Origin: an uncultured Geobacter sp.
Lineage (GTDB): Bacteria; Desulfobacterota; Desulfuromonadia; Geobacterales; Geobacteraceae
Direction of reading: 5' to 3'
NCBI GenBank assembly: GCA_937886325.1
Contig: CALABV010000210.1
Span: forward strand, 1-64,000
DNA: 64,000 bases
Part shown: positions 42,976 to 52,612 of the stretch, piece by piece
Position numbering within the stretch: position 1 is the first letter of the stretch
Layout: every line of letters starts with the position of its first letter
Program-made: the position numbers and the translations under genes
Notes under the pieces: model-generated
What the model saw: only the letters and a program-made list of their open reading frames with translations
Databases searched by the model: none
Told to the model about the DNA's origin: nothing

Positions 42976-43842
42976 ATGAAAACCAAGCCTTTCGCCATTA
43001 TCGACGTTGAAACAACCGGATGCAATCCTCTGCTTGATCGAATCATCGAGGTAGCGGTAGTCCGTACCGACGGAAAAGGAAAATTCTCCACCCTCGTCAG
43101 CCCCGGACGTTTCCTGCCCCCCTTTATCACCAGACTTACCGGCATTTCAGACCACGACCTGGAAGACGCTCCACGTTTCCAGGAGATTGCCCCTGAACTG
43201 GCCGACCTCCTGGAAGGGGCGGTGTTCGTGGCCCATAACGCCCGTTTTGATTACGCCTTTGTCCGGAACGAGTTCAAGCGCCTGGGAGTTTCTTTTTCCG
43301 CCCCTACGCTCTGTACGGTCCGTCTTTCCCGCAAACTCTTCCCGAGACACCGCAAGCACAGCCTGGAGAGCATCATCGAGCGACACGACATCACCGTGGA
43401 GCAGCGGCACCGCGCCTTGGACGATGCCCAGGCAGTAGAGGCATTTCTTTCCCTGGCCCGCGAGGAGAAGGGAGCTGCATGTTTTGATGCCGCAGTGTCG
43501 AAGCTCCTGAAGATCCCCTCTCTTCCGGCGAGTGTTCCGGACGAGATGGCACGGGACCTTCCCGATGCTCCGGGGGTGTACCTTTTTTATGGTGCGAAGA
43601 ATGAGGTCCTGTATGTCGGGAAAGGCGTCAACATCCGGGAGCGGGTCATTTCCCACTTTGCCGGTGACCACGGAAGTTCGAAGGAGATGGACCTCTGCCG
43701 CCTCGTGACCTCCATCGAGGCTCGGGTCACCGCGGGAGAACTTTCCGCGCTGCTGCTTGAGTCGCAACTCGTCAAGGAACTTGCCCCGGTGTACAACAAA
43801 AAACTCCGTACGCGAAAGAAGATGGTTCTGGAAACCCCGTAA
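42976..43842 (+). CDS. DnaQ-like 3'-5' exonuclease fused to a GIY-YIG domain
   Basis: A 288-residue two-domain protein. Residues 1-165 are a DEDDh exonuclease: FAIIDVETTG (Asp10, Glu12), VAHNARFDYAF and HRALDDAQAVEAF. Residues about 195-285 are a GIY-YIG nuclease domain like the UvrC N-terminus: GVY at 200-202, YVG at 213-215, and LLLESQLVKELAPVYN with the catalytic Glu. It stops directly after this domain, whereas many relatives of this fusion, as I recall them, continue further. The ATG has only a weak upstream site. A role in DNA repair is inferred from the family. Confidence 0.85.
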   Translation: MKTKPFAIIDVETTGCNPLLDRIIEVAVVRTDGKGKFSTLVSPGRFLPPFITRLTGISDHDLEDAPRFQEIAPELADLLEGAVFVAHNARFDYAFVRNEFKRLGVSFSAPTLCTVRLSRKLFPRHRKHSLESIIERHDITVEQRHRALDDAQAVEAFLSLAREEKGAACFDAAVSKLLKIPSLPASVPDEMARDLPDAPGVYLFYGAKNEVLYVGKGVNIRERVISHFAGDHGSSKEMDLCRLVTSIEARVTAGELSALLLESQLVKELAPVYNKKLRTRKKMVLETP

Positions 43843-44077
43843 ACGACAAGGGAGGGTTTTGAGACGATTCGTTTCATGGTCGCGGCTGGAACGGAGTCAA
43901 TCGATGACGTCGTAATCGTCTGATGCCTCCACGAATCCTTTCCAGTGGCTTGCCTATCAGGACCCTGACTCCCGTCTGTCAGTCCCGGGCGGGTATAAAT
44001 CCCTTGCGTTGAAAGGGCAATTGCATTACTCTGAAGCCGAATTCGAGGTCTGGCGGACCCGCTTTCCGGAGGATGAA

Positions 44078-45019
44078 ATGATACATGAACCCGGCACATC
44101 GAAATTTCAGATCGACCTGCGACGCCATCTGCGGGAGCAGAAAATATGCGACAATCTGATCCACCTCATCTGTGAAATTGCCGAAGCAGGCAAATATGTG
44201 ATAAACGCCGTTCGGACCGGTGACCTGGGGGTTGCGGGCACATCGAATCTCTACGGCGAGGAGCAACTCGCGCTCGACGTGCTTTCAGACAGGATCATCA
44301 GGAAACGTCTCGTTCATTCCGGTGTAGTCAGTTCCATTCTTTCGGAGGAAATGGATGAGGTCCTCAGGGTGAAACCGGCGGAGGACGGACTCTACTCCGT
44401 TGCTTACGACCCTCTCGACGGTTCGTCCCTCGTGGATGTTAACCTGGCGGTCGGAACAATCGTTTCCATCTATTCCGGGTCCGAGCTCCTCCAAAAGGGA
44501 CGCAATCAGGTGGCCGCACTGTATATTCTCTATGGACCGAGGGTTTCCCTTGTCTATTCCGTCGGCAAGGGTGTGCATGAGTTCACCATGAACCATCTCA
44601 TGGAATATACCCTCACCCGTGAAAATGTCACCATGCAACCGGCCGGAAACATCTATGCGCCGGGCGGCCTGCGGAACAAGTATAGCGAAGGAGTGGAAAG
44701 GTTTGTCCGCTACCTGGAGGCCAAAGGAGCGAAGCTCCGCTACTCCGGGGGGTTTGTGCCGGACATCAACCAGATCCTCATGAAAGGGAAAGGGCTGTTC
44801 ATGTACCCTGCGCTTAATGGCGCGCCGGACGGCAAGCTTCGGCTTCTCTTCGAACTGAATCCCATGGCGTACCTGATGGAGCAGGCAGGCGGGGCGGCAA
44901 GCAACGGCAGGATGCCGATACTCGATATGTGTCCGGAAGGACTTGACCAGCGTGCTCCCGTTTTTATCGGGTGCCGCGAGGACGTTGAAAAGGCTTTGGA
45001 GTTCATTAAAGAAAGGTGA
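44078..45019 (+). CDS. fbp: Fructose-1,6-bisphosphatase, class I
   Basis: A 313-residue gluconeogenic enzyme that hydrolyses fructose 1,6-bisphosphate to fructose 6-phosphate. The metal and substrate site DPLDGSS starts at Asp111. LSEEMDEVL and the C-terminal LLFELNPMAYLMEQAGG are typical of class I. ATG 44078 is five bases after GGAGG; a TTG start 69 bases upstream lacks family support. The 235-base gap before it holds no gene. Confidence 0.95.
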   Translation: MIHEPGTSKFQIDLRRHLREQKICDNLIHLICEIAEAGKYVINAVRTGDLGVAGTSNLYGEEQLALDVLSDRIIRKRLVHSGVVSSILSEEMDEVLRVKPAEDGLYSVAYDPLDGSSLVDVNLAVGTIVSIYSGSELLQKGRNQVAALYILYGPRVSLVYSVGKGVHEFTMNHLMEYTLTRENVTMQPAGNIYAPGGLRNKYSEGVERFVRYLEAKGAKLRYSGGFVPDINQILMKGKGLFMYPALNGAPDGKLRLLFELNPMAYLMEQAGGAASNGRMPILDMCPEGLDQRAPVFIGCREDVEKALEFIKER

Positions 45020-45071
45020 CAACCCCCGGGTGTGCCGAATTCCGTCGGGGTGAAGAGAAAGCGGGTATACT

Positions 45072-45341
45072 ATGTCGGCTGAGGAAAGACCACGGAGACT
45101 GTGCAGCGAGATTCAACTTTTTGATCTGTGCACGAAAGAAAAATGCGGCTTGAAAGACGGACGCTTCTGCACCGATGAAAGCATGCTTGCCAGGTTCGAG
45201 GCCATTAACCAGGAGGAAGACTTCCCGCCGGAGCAGTATCTTGATGATGAGGTCGGGGAAGGTGAGGACGATGACGAGGCGTACCCCGATTTCGGTCGAG
45301 ATTTCGACGAAGATGACGATGACTATGACGAGGAATCCTGA
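45072..45341 (+). CDS. Small acidic protein with a Cys-containing N-terminal half
   Basis: An 89-residue protein of unknown function. The N-terminal half has four Cys in CSEIQLFDLCTKEKCGLKDG and RFCTD, which could hold metal. The last 40 residues are overwhelmingly Asp/Glu (EGEDDDEAYPDFGRDFDEDD). No hydrophobic segment or signal peptide is seen. It follows fbp by 52 bases and is closed by a perfect terminator, so it may share the fbp transcript. Confidence 0.75.
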   Translation: MSAEERPRRLCSEIQLFDLCTKEKCGLKDGRFCTDESMLARFEAINQEEDFPPEQYLDDEVGEGEDDDEAYPDFGRDFDEDDDDYDEES

Positions 45342-45372
45342 CTCGGGAGCTTCGTTTTTACGCGATACGATA

Positions 45373-45406
45373 CAAAGGCCGCTCCACCGGGAGCGGCCTT
45401 TGTTTT
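45373..45406. terminator. Intrinsic terminator with a perfect 13-bp stem
   Basis: CAAAGGCCGCTCC (45373-45385) and GGAGCGGCCTTTG (45390-45402) pair perfectly around a four-base loop, followed by TTTTA. It lies between convergent genes and probably also serves the - strand ferritin-like gene. Confidence 0.9.
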
Positions 45407-45457
45407 ATGAGTAATAACATCCGGAATGCCGGTTGATGCATCGTCAGGGATCGGGGC

Positions 45458-45928
45458 CTACACTTTCTGGAATTCCGCGAGCGCCTTTTCCAGTTTCGTG
45501 CTATGTCCTTCGTCCGCCGCCATCATGGCTTTGAATAGTTTGGCGCATGATTCGTCGGAAAACCGCGCCGCGGTATCAAGGTGAAACCGGCTGAAAATTG
45601 TTTCACAGTGTATGGAGATTTTCAGGGCATCCGCAATGTCGGGAACGGTTTCACGCACCTTGTGCAAGGTCATACGCGCAAAGGACAGATGTTTTTCCGC
45701 CTCATCAGCGGATATTTTCATTTCCAGGATCGATGGCGTGCATGTCCGCATGGCGAGCCTGATTTGATATTCGTGATTTCTCTCTTCCGCCGCGGTCTTC
45801 TGGAAAAGCCGCGAGATGTCCTGGTTGAAACGGTATGCCGCGGTAAAAAATTCGTACATATCGGCCATAACAAGTTCGATATCCGCGCATCGGTGCAAGA
45901 TGGCCAGTGTGTCCGTCTGGGATGTCAT
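45458..45928 (-). CDS. Ferritin-like di-iron family protein
   Basis: A 156-residue four-helix protein of the rubrerythrin/ferritin-like type. Possible iron ligands are Glu18, then Glu48-Glu49-x-x-His52 (AAEERNHEYQ), a later Glu in HCETIFSRFH and AADEGHSTKL near the end, giving the two ExxH-like halves of such sites. There is no rubredoxin-like Cys motif, so it is not a classical rubrerythrin. A role in oxidative stress or iron handling is only inferred. Confidence 0.75.
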   Translation of the reverse strand: MTSQTDTLAILHRCADIELVMADMYEFFTAAYRFNQDISRLFQKTAAEERNHEYQIRLAMRTCTPSILEMKISADEAEKHLSFARMTLHKVRETVPDIADALKISIHCETIFSRFHLDTAARFSDESCAKLFKAMMAADEGHSTKLEKALAEFQKV

Positions 45929-45996
45929 GCCGTGCCTCGACCTTTAAGATGAAAAAAAACTTAGAAATCCGGCGTTTCTGATGGTAGGATACCGCC

Positions 45997-48393
45997 ATGA
46001 CGCCTCGTCCTCTGGTTATCCCCCTGTTTTCAGCTATGGCCGGACTTTCCTCGGCCTGTCTGTGGGGAACATTCTTTCCACATGTTGCTCTTCCGATTCT
46101 CCTTGCTATATCCTTCCTCCTGGTGTTTGTCAAGAATCGACTCGTTTTCCCGGCAGCGCTTGCCTTCTGCTTTTTCGCCTGGGGCAACCTGTCCCTGGCG
46201 ACGTATCTTGAGCCTGTCTTTCCATCCGATTCCATTGTCCGATTTGCGGGAAAAGATCCCCTTGCCATCGAAGGAGTTATTGACATGCGTCCTGACTGGC
46301 GCGAAAAGGGGGGCCGGCTCTATCTGCATGCCGTTAGAGTCTTCCGAGGGGGATGGTCCTCCTCGGTGAGCGGAAGGCTTCTCCTCATCATCGGCGAGGG
46401 GAGGTCGCCTTTTCTGACAGGTGACCGGGTTCGGTTCGTGTCCCGAGTTCGAAAACCGAGGAACTTCGGGGTTCCGGGCGAGTTTGATTACGAGCGCTAC
46501 CTTGCCTTCCGGAATGTCCATGCGACCGCTTTTGTCCCAGTCGCGTCCGAGATAATCCTTATCAGGGGAGGCGTTGCCTATCCCTTGCAGCGTTGTATCG
46601 ACGGGGTCGCGGCCGACCTGGGAAATCGTATCGGCGAACGGCTTCCACCCGACGATGGAGCCGTATTGCGGGCGCTCCTCCTGGGGGAAGCGGGCGGAGT
46701 GCCGGACGGGATCCGGGATTTGTACACCAGAACCGGCGTCAACCACATTCTTTCCATCTCGGGTTTTCACGTGGGGGTGATTGCATTATTCATTTTTCAT
46801 CTTGGATTCCTGGCCGCCCGTCGTTCCCCGTTCCTCCTGCTGTATGCCCACCCTCGGCGTGTAATCCTCGTATTCACCATTCCGGTCATCCTGTTCTACC
46901 TTTTCCTTTCCGGAAACGCGCCGGCGACTGTTCGTTCGGTCGTAATGATCATCACGTACATTGTCGCCCTTCTTCTCGATCGAGAGACGGATCCCCTTAA
47001 CTCGCTGGCCCTGGCTGCGCTGGTCATCCTGGCCTGTTCTCCCGTTTCCCTCTTCGACATCTCTTTTCAACTCTCTTTTTTCGCCATATGGGGAATTGTT
47101 ACCCTTACGCCACTCATGATGGCCCCCTTCGAAGCGCTTCAAGGTAAGGCGCTCCGTTGGCTGCTGCTCTTCCTGATGGCATCGGTCTCGGCAACGGCAG
47201 CCACGCTGCTCCCCGTGTCCCTGTATTTTCATCGCACCACCCTTACCGGGCTGCTTTCCAATTTTTTCATCGTTCCCCTGATGGGGTACGGTTCCGTCGT
47301 GCTGGGATTCTGCGCGCTTCCCTGTCTCCATTTGTTTCCTTCCTTTGCGGGCCTGCTGCTGGAGATGGCCGGCTTTCTGGTGGAGGTCTCGACCGGCATC
47401 CTTACCTATCTTGATACGATTCCCCTCCTGCCTGTCTGGAGGACAACGCGTTTTGACCTGCTTCTCTGTTTTCTGGCACTGTCGGCGGTTTCTTTCCTTC
47501 CTGAAGGCCGACTGCGCCGGGGCGGTTGCTGTGCCCTGGTCGTGATGTTTATCGTAACAAGGCTTGCCGTCACCGATCCGGATGCCGGGAAACTGCGTCT
47601 TGACTTCTTCAGTGTCGGTCAGGGAGAGTCTACCCTGGTTACCTTCCCCAACGGAGAAAGGATGCTCGTGGATGGTGGTGGGAGTTACCGGGATGGCGGA
47701 ATGGATCCAGGAGAAAGGCTCCTGGCGCCGGCTCTATGGAGCAGGGGAATCCACAGGCTGGACTATCTGGTTCTCAGTCATACCCATCCGGACCATCTGA
47801 AGGGCCTGCTTTTCATAGCACGGAATTTTTCCATCGGAGAATTCTGGGAAAGCGGCGTCAACGATGGAGGGGATGATTATCTGACGTTGAAGGGCATTCT
47901 GGCGGAGAAGGGCGTTCCTGTTCGACGGATAGATGCCGCAACCGGTCCGGTCCGGATCGGTGCGGCGCTCATCGAGCCCCTTGCGCCGCGCCGCCTTCCG
48001 CGTGCTGCCGTGGATCTCAATGAGGCGTCTCTGGTGTTTCGCCTCCGCCTTGATGATTTTGCCGTGCTTTTTACCGGAGATATAGGGCCCGAGGCAGAGG
48101 ATGACCTGCTTAGAGCTCCGTCGTCACTGCACTGTACGGTGCTAAAAGTGGCTCATCACGGAAGCAGATCCTCTTCATCCGAAGATTTCCTTGAGGCAGC
48201 CTCCCCATCCTGCGCCCTTATCGGAGCGGGGTATGAGAACCGCTTTCATCTTCCGTCCCGTGAAACGCTGAACCGCCTGCGGAAGCAGGGAATTCGCGTG
48301 TTGCGAACGGATCTGGACGGCACAATCACCGTTATCTACGGCAACGGAATATGGAGCGCCTCACCATTCATGAAAAACGGGCATTTTGATTGA
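45997..48393 (+). CDS. comEC: DNA uptake channel protein ComEC/Rec2
   Basis: A 798-residue inner-membrane protein that carries single-stranded DNA into the cytosol during natural transformation. It has an N-terminal membrane part, a soluble OB-like domain (residues about 60-175), a central competence domain with ISGFHVGVIALFIFHLGF, and a C-terminal metallo-beta-lactamase-like domain with HTHPDH at residues 595-600 and VAHHGSRSS. All expected domains are present, so it looks functional. Other competence genes are not in the window. Confidence 0.93.
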   Translation: MTPRPLVIPLFSAMAGLSSACLWGTFFPHVALPILLAISFLLVFVKNRLVFPAALAFCFFAWGNLSLATYLEPVFPSDSIVRFAGKDPLAIEGVIDMRPDWREKGGRLYLHAVRVFRGGWSSSVSGRLLLIIGEGRSPFLTGDRVRFVSRVRKPRNFGVPGEFDYERYLAFRNVHATAFVPVASEIILIRGGVAYPLQRCIDGVAADLGNRIGERLPPDDGAVLRALLLGEAGGVPDGIRDLYTRTGVNHILSISGFHVGVIALFIFHLGFLAARRSPFLLLYAHPRRVILVFTIPVILFYLFLSGNAPATVRSVVMIITYIVALLLDRETDPLNSLALAALVILACSPVSLFDISFQLSFFAIWGIVTLTPLMMAPFEALQGKALRWLLLFLMASVSATAATLLPVSLYFHRTTLTGLLSNFFIVPLMGYGSVVLGFCALPCLHLFPSFAGLLLEMAGFLVEVSTGILTYLDTIPLLPVWRTTRFDLLLCFLALSAVSFLPEGRLRRGGCCALVVMFIVTRLAVTDPDAGKLRLDFFSVGQGESTLVTFPNGERMLVDGGGSYRDGGMDPGERLLAPALWSRGIHRLDYLVLSHTHPDHLKGLLFIARNFSIGEFWESGVNDGGDDYLTLKGILAEKGVPVRRIDAATGPVRIGAALIEPLAPRRLPRAAVDLNEASLVFRLRLDDFAVLFTGDIGPEAEDDLLRAPSSLHCTVLKVAHHGSRSSSSEDFLEAASPSCALIGAGYENRFHLPSRETLNRLRKQGIRVLRTDLDGTITVIYGNGIWSASPFMKNGHFD

Positions 48394-48419
48394 CAATGTT
48401 CGGTTTTCTTTGCTAGTTT
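48390..48419 (+). promoter_or_regulatory. Promoter of the response-regulator gene
   Basis: TTGACA (48390-48395) and TAGTTT (48414-48419) are 18 bases apart, and TGC before the -10 makes an extended -10 box. It overlaps the comEC stop codon and precedes the next start codon by about 65 bases. Confidence 0.55.
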
Positions 48420-48485
48420 GAGGTTCGAATCTACCATGTCCCGAACGGGTAGCAGCGCGTGAATGGATGTTCTGGGAGACGCGGT

Positions 48486-49871
48486 ATGGAAAGAATTCTC
48501 GTCGTTGAAGACGACCGGTTTTTCCGGGAGATGTACTGCCATCTGCTGAGCGGAGAGGGGTATGAGGTGCATACCGCCGCATCCGTTGATGAAGCGATGG
48601 AGTTTCTTCTCAGAACGGAGTGTCACCTTATTGTTACCGACCTGATAATGCCCGGTCAGAGCGGAATGGACCTTCTATTCCGCGTGAAAAGGCATGATCC
48701 GGATATTGACGTTATTATGGTGACCGGCAACACCAACGTGGAATCCGCTATCCAGGCCCTGAAAAACGGCGCCCGCGATTATCTCCTGAAACCGGTCAAC
48801 CACGATGAGCTGCGGCATACCGTTGCCCTCTGCATGGAGCAGCGCAGGCTTCTGAACGAAAATAGCGAATTGAAGGGACTGGTGCACCTTTTTCAGGTCG
48901 GTCAGACCATTTCCAACTGCCTGGAGATTGAGCGCCTCGGCACGCTGGTGGTGGACTCTTTCGCCAAGGAACTCGGCGCGGAGAGGGCGTTGGGGATCTT
49001 TACCGATGAAGACGGGTGTCTCTCCCTGCAGGATATCCGTGGATTCACCGTCCAGGAGGGTACGCGGGTCAGCGAAATGATCCTTGCCTGCAACATCAGG
49101 TTCGGCGTGGAAACCGTTGTGAGAAAGGATGTGAAGTGCCTGTGTGTGCTTGATTCACTTCCCGGAGAAGGTATCCCGGCGGGACTCGATGAGGTGCTAC
49201 TGTTTTCGATCCGATCAAAGACGCTCATTCAGGGGATCGTGGCGATCTTCAATCCGGAGGGCGGCGCTCTTCCGGAGGAACTGAATCTCAGGAATCTTCA
49301 TTTTCTTCAGGATCAGGCCTCTCTGGCCTTTGAAAACGCGTCCCGTTTCGCGTCCGCGCGGAATCTTCTCTATATCGACGAACTTACCGGACTGTTCAAC
49401 TATCGTTACCTGGATCTCGCCCTGGAACGGGAACTGAAGCGCGCGGATCGCTATGGTTCCTGTGTTGCGATCCTTTTCATAGACCTGGATCTCTTCAAAG
49501 GGGTCAATGATACCCACGGTCACCTCATCGGCAGCCGGGTATTGGGTGAAGTCGGTTCACTATTGAAAAGATCGGTGCGCGACGTGGATCTGGTGATTCG
49601 ATACGGCGGAGACGAATATACGATTATCCTCGTGGAGACGGACGCGGAGAGCGCCGCCACCGTAGCCGAGCGTATCCGGACCACCATAGAAAGAAATGTG
49701 TTCCTCGCTGATGACGGGTACGATATTCACCTGACGGCATGCATAGGCTACGCCTGCTTTCCCGACGACACCCGATCGAAACTGGAGTTGCTGGAAGTGG
49801 CCGACAAGGCGATGTATCGGGGAAAGTTCAGCGGCAGAAACAGGGTGTTCAGGGCGTTGCAGGAAGACTGA
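48486..49871 (+). CDS. Response regulator with REC, GAF-like and GGDEF domains
   Basis: A 461-residue signalling protein. The REC domain (residues 1-120) has the phosphoacceptor Asp52 in TDLIMPG and the DYLLKPV lysine. Residues about 135-285 resemble a GAF domain. The GGDEF domain has GGDEY at residues 374-378 and an RxxD inhibitory site at Arg365-Asp368, so it is likely an active, feedback-controlled diguanylate cyclase switched by phosphorylation. ATG 48486 follows GGAG by seven bases; a GTG 27 bases upstream is less likely. No histidine kinase lies next to it. Confidence 0.9.
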   Translation: MERILVVEDDRFFREMYCHLLSGEGYEVHTAASVDEAMEFLLRTECHLIVTDLIMPGQSGMDLLFRVKRHDPDIDVIMVTGNTNVESAIQALKNGARDYLLKPVNHDELRHTVALCMEQRRLLNENSELKGLVHLFQVGQTISNCLEIERLGTLVVDSFAKELGAERALGIFTDEDGCLSLQDIRGFTVQEGTRVSEMILACNIRFGVETVVRKDVKCLCVLDSLPGEGIPAGLDEVLLFSIRSKTLIQGIVAIFNPEGGALPEELNLRNLHFLQDQASLAFENASRFASARNLLYIDELTGLFNYRYLDLALERELKRADRYGSCVAILFIDLDLFKGVNDTHGHLIGSRVLGEVGSLLKRSVRDVDLVIRYGGDEYTIILVETDAESAATVAERIRTTIERNVFLADDGYDIHLTACIGYACFPDDTRSKLELLEVADKAMYRGKFSGRNRVFRALQED

Positions 49872-49903
49872 CGCGGTAGTGAAAAAGAGAAGGGATACCA
49901 TAC

Positions 49904-51163
49904 GTGGCACTGACAGGAATCAAGGGGTTTAACGATATACTTCCCGGCGAGGTCCGGAAATGGCAGCACGTGGAGAAGACCGCACGACGGGTCTTCGAGA
50001 CCTACGGTTTTTCCGAGGTACGGGTTCCGGTCCTGGAGAAGACCGAACTGTTCGCCCGCTCCATCGGCGATGCCACCGACATCGTGGAAAAGGAGATGTA
50101 TTCCTTCACTGATAAGGGGGGGAATGCGATCACTCTTCGTCCCGAGGGGACGGCAGGAGTTATCCGCGCCTTTATCGAACACAAGCTGCACGCGGTGGAC
50201 TCGGTTGCAAAGCTCTACTACATGGGACAGATGTTCCGCTACGAGCGGCCGCAGAAGGGGCGCTACCGCCAGTTTCACCAGATAGGCGTCGAAGTCGCCG
50301 GTGTCTCGGATCCCAAGATCGATGCGCAGGTGCTGACCATGCTCTGCCATTTTTTCGCCGAACTGGGGCTGACCGAGCCCAGACTCCAGATTAACTCTCT
50401 CGGGTGCCACGAGTGCCGTCCGGAGTATCGGAAAATGCTCCGGGAGTTTCTGAGTGAACGGCTGGAAAGCCTGTGCGACGACTGCAAACGGAGGTATGAG
50501 ACAAACCCGCTCCGCACCCTGGACTGCAAGGCGGTCGGCTGTCGGGAGGCGACCGTGGGCGCGCCGTCCGTTCTCGATCACCTCTGCGCCGGGTGTGAAG
50601 ACCATTTCTCCCGCACGAAGAGGTACCTGGACGCGGCCGGAACCGGATACGATATCAATCCCCGCATGGTGCGAGGTCTCGACTACTACACCCGTACCAC
50701 TTTCGAACTGGTTACCGGACTGCTCGGCTCCCAGAGCGCGGTGGCGGCCGGCGGCCGGTATGACCGGCTCATCGAGGAATTGGGCGGTCCCGCGCTTCCC
50801 GGTATCGGCTTCGCCCTCGGGGTGGAGAGGGTCGTTCTTCTGCTTAACGGCGAAGGGTTGGAAAGTCGACCCGACCTGTTTATCGCCTTCCACGGGGAGG
50901 CAGCCGGTGACGCGGCATTTCTTCTCATGTGCCGCCTGCAACGGATGGGGATCTCCGTTGAACTGGACTACGAAGGGAAAAGCCTGAAGAGCCAGATGCG
51001 CCGCGCGGACAAGTTCCGTGCACGATATACTCTCATTATCGGCGAGGACGAACTGGCAAAGGGAAAGGCGGCCCTCAAGGAGATGGACCGTGGAGTTCAG
51101 GAAGAGGTCATCCTCGACGCGGATGCCATCGCGGGCACGCTGAAAGGCGAGGGCAGGGCGTAA
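49904..51163 (+). CDS. hisS: Histidyl-tRNA synthetase
   Basis: A 419-residue class II synthetase that charges tRNA-His. Motif 2 is MFRYERPQKGRYRQFHQ; the histidine-specific signatures RGLDYYTRTTFE and AAGGRYD follow, and the C-terminal anticodon-binding domain is complete. A Cys-rich region (CHECRPEYR, CDDCKRRYE, CAGCEDHF) in the insertion may bind zinc. The start is GTG after AGAAGGG. rmuC follows after three bases. Confidence 0.97.
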   Translation: MALTGIKGFNDILPGEVRKWQHVEKTARRVFETYGFSEVRVPVLEKTELFARSIGDATDIVEKEMYSFTDKGGNAITLRPEGTAGVIRAFIEHKLHAVDSVAKLYYMGQMFRYERPQKGRYRQFHQIGVEVAGVSDPKIDAQVLTMLCHFFAELGLTEPRLQINSLGCHECRPEYRKMLREFLSERLESLCDDCKRRYETNPLRTLDCKAVGCREATVGAPSVLDHLCAGCEDHFSRTKRYLDAAGTGYDINPRMVRGLDYYTRTTFELVTGLLGSQSAVAAGGRYDRLIEELGGPALPGIGFALGVERVVLLLNGEGLESRPDLFIAFHGEAAGDAAFLLMCRLQRMGISVELDYEGKSLKSQMRRADKFRARYTLIIGEDELAKGKAALKEMDRGVQEEVILDADAIAGTLKGEGRA

Positions 51164-51166
51164 TCA

Positions 51167-52588
51167 TTGGAGTATCTTTTTTTCATCATCGGGGCATCCG
51201 TCGGCGGTATTTGCGTCTGGCTGGTCCTCAGATCCCGGATCGACCTGGCGATCGAGCGTTCCAGGTCAGAGCATGAAGGGGAGATCGCGGCGCTTGCCGA
51301 GCGCCTTGCTGCAAAAGAAGAGCAGATTGCAGACCTGAAAACCACGCTTGTCGAGCGGGACGGACAGGTCTTCGCGCTGCGCGATGAAAACTCCTCCCTG
51401 AAGGTCAAGGTTTCAGAACTGGATACCCTCATCCGGGAGGAACGGAAGGTCGCAGCCGAAAAGCTGGCACTGCTGGATAGCGCCCACGAAAGACTATCCC
51501 TTGCCTTCAAGGCGCTTTCGGCCGAGGCGCTCCAAAGCAACAATCGTTCCTTCCTGGAACTGGCCGGAACCCTTTTCGAAAAATTCCAGGAAGGCGCCAG
51601 GGGTGACCTGGATCTGCGCAGGCAGGCCATCGATGAGCTTGTTAAGCCGCTTCGGGAGTCCCTTGACAAGGTAGACGGCAAAATTCGGGAACTGGAAACG
51701 GTCCGGACCACCGCCTACGCGACCCTTACCGAACAGATCAAATCCCTTGCCGCCTCCCAGTCGCAACTTCAGGGCGAAACCGCGAACCTGGTAAAGGCCC
51801 TCCGCTCGCCATCGGTGCGCGGCCGTTGGGGCGAAATCCAGCTTCGTCGGGTGGTTGAAATCGCGGGGATGATTGCCTACTGCGATTTCGTGGAACAGGA
51901 GTCAACGACAGGCCCGGACGGGCGGCTCCGGCCCGATATGGTTGTCCGTCTTCCCAACGACAAGAACGTGGTCGTTGACTCGAAGGCGCCGCTGGCTGCC
52001 TACCTGGAGGCACTGGAGGCAGAAGATGAACAGGTCAAGCTCCAGAAGCTGAGGGACCATGCCCGCCATGTGCGCGCACATCTGAGCAAGCTGTCCGCCA
52101 AGTCCTATTGGGACCAGTTCAAACCCACCCCGGAGTTCGTGGTCCTCTTCCTCCCGGGAGAGACATTCTTCAGCGCCGCACTGGAGCAGGACCCGTCACT
52201 TATCGAGTTCGGCGTGGAACAGAAGGTTATCCTCGCCACCCCAACCACTCTCATCGCGCTTCTGCGTTCCGTTGCGTACGGCTGGCGCCAGGAGCGCGTC
52301 GCCGAAAACGCGCAGGCAATCAGCGAACTGGGCAAGGCTCTCTATGACCGGGTTGCGATCCTGGCATCCCATTTTACCGATCTTCGCAGGGGACTTGAGC
52401 GGGCCGTCGAATCTTACAACCGGGCAGTCGGCTCCCTTGAAAGCAGGGTTCTGGTTTCCGCACGCAGGTTCAAGGAGTTGGGAGCATCAACCGGCAGGGA
52501 CATTGAACCCCTTGAAGCCATCGACACCCGGCCGCGAACCGTTGAGTCATCCGATCTTCTCCCTGAAGATGAGGAAACGGTGGGGTGA
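51167..52588 (+). CDS. rmuC: RmuC-family DNA recombination protein
   Basis: A 473-residue protein with an N-terminal hydrophobic anchor (residues 2-18, FFIIGASVGGICVWLVL), a coiled coil (about 25-125), and the RmuC core with SPSVRGRWGEIQLRRVVEIAG and VVVDSKAPLAAYL. E. coli RmuC limits inversions at short inverted repeats; a nuclease-like fold is predicted for the family. The start is TTG, three bases after hisS, so translation is probably coupled. Confidence 0.92.
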   Translation: MEYLFFIIGASVGGICVWLVLRSRIDLAIERSRSEHEGEIAALAERLAAKEEQIADLKTTLVERDGQVFALRDENSSLKVKVSELDTLIREERKVAAEKLALLDSAHERLSLAFKALSAEALQSNNRSFLELAGTLFEKFQEGARGDLDLRRQAIDELVKPLRESLDKVDGKIRELETVRTTAYATLTEQIKSLAASQSQLQGETANLVKALRSPSVRGRWGEIQLRRVVEIAGMIAYCDFVEQESTTGPDGRLRPDMVVRLPNDKNVVVDSKAPLAAYLEALEAEDEQVKLQKLRDHARHVRAHLSKLSAKSYWDQFKPTPEFVVLFLPGETFFSAALEQDPSLIEFGVEQKVILATPTTLIALLRSVAYGWRQERVAENAQAISELGKALYDRVAILASHFTDLRRGLERAVESYNRAVGSLESRVLVSARRFKELGASTGRDIEPLEAIDTRPRTVESSDLLPEDEETVG

Positions 52589-52612
52589 TGCGCGCCCAGT
52601 TTTCTTTCCCTT

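Noticed and set aside
43843..44077. A 3' remnant of the exonuclease-GIY-YIG gene
   Set aside because: Translations by eye gave no convincing match to a known C-terminal domain, so no pseudogene fragment is annotated.
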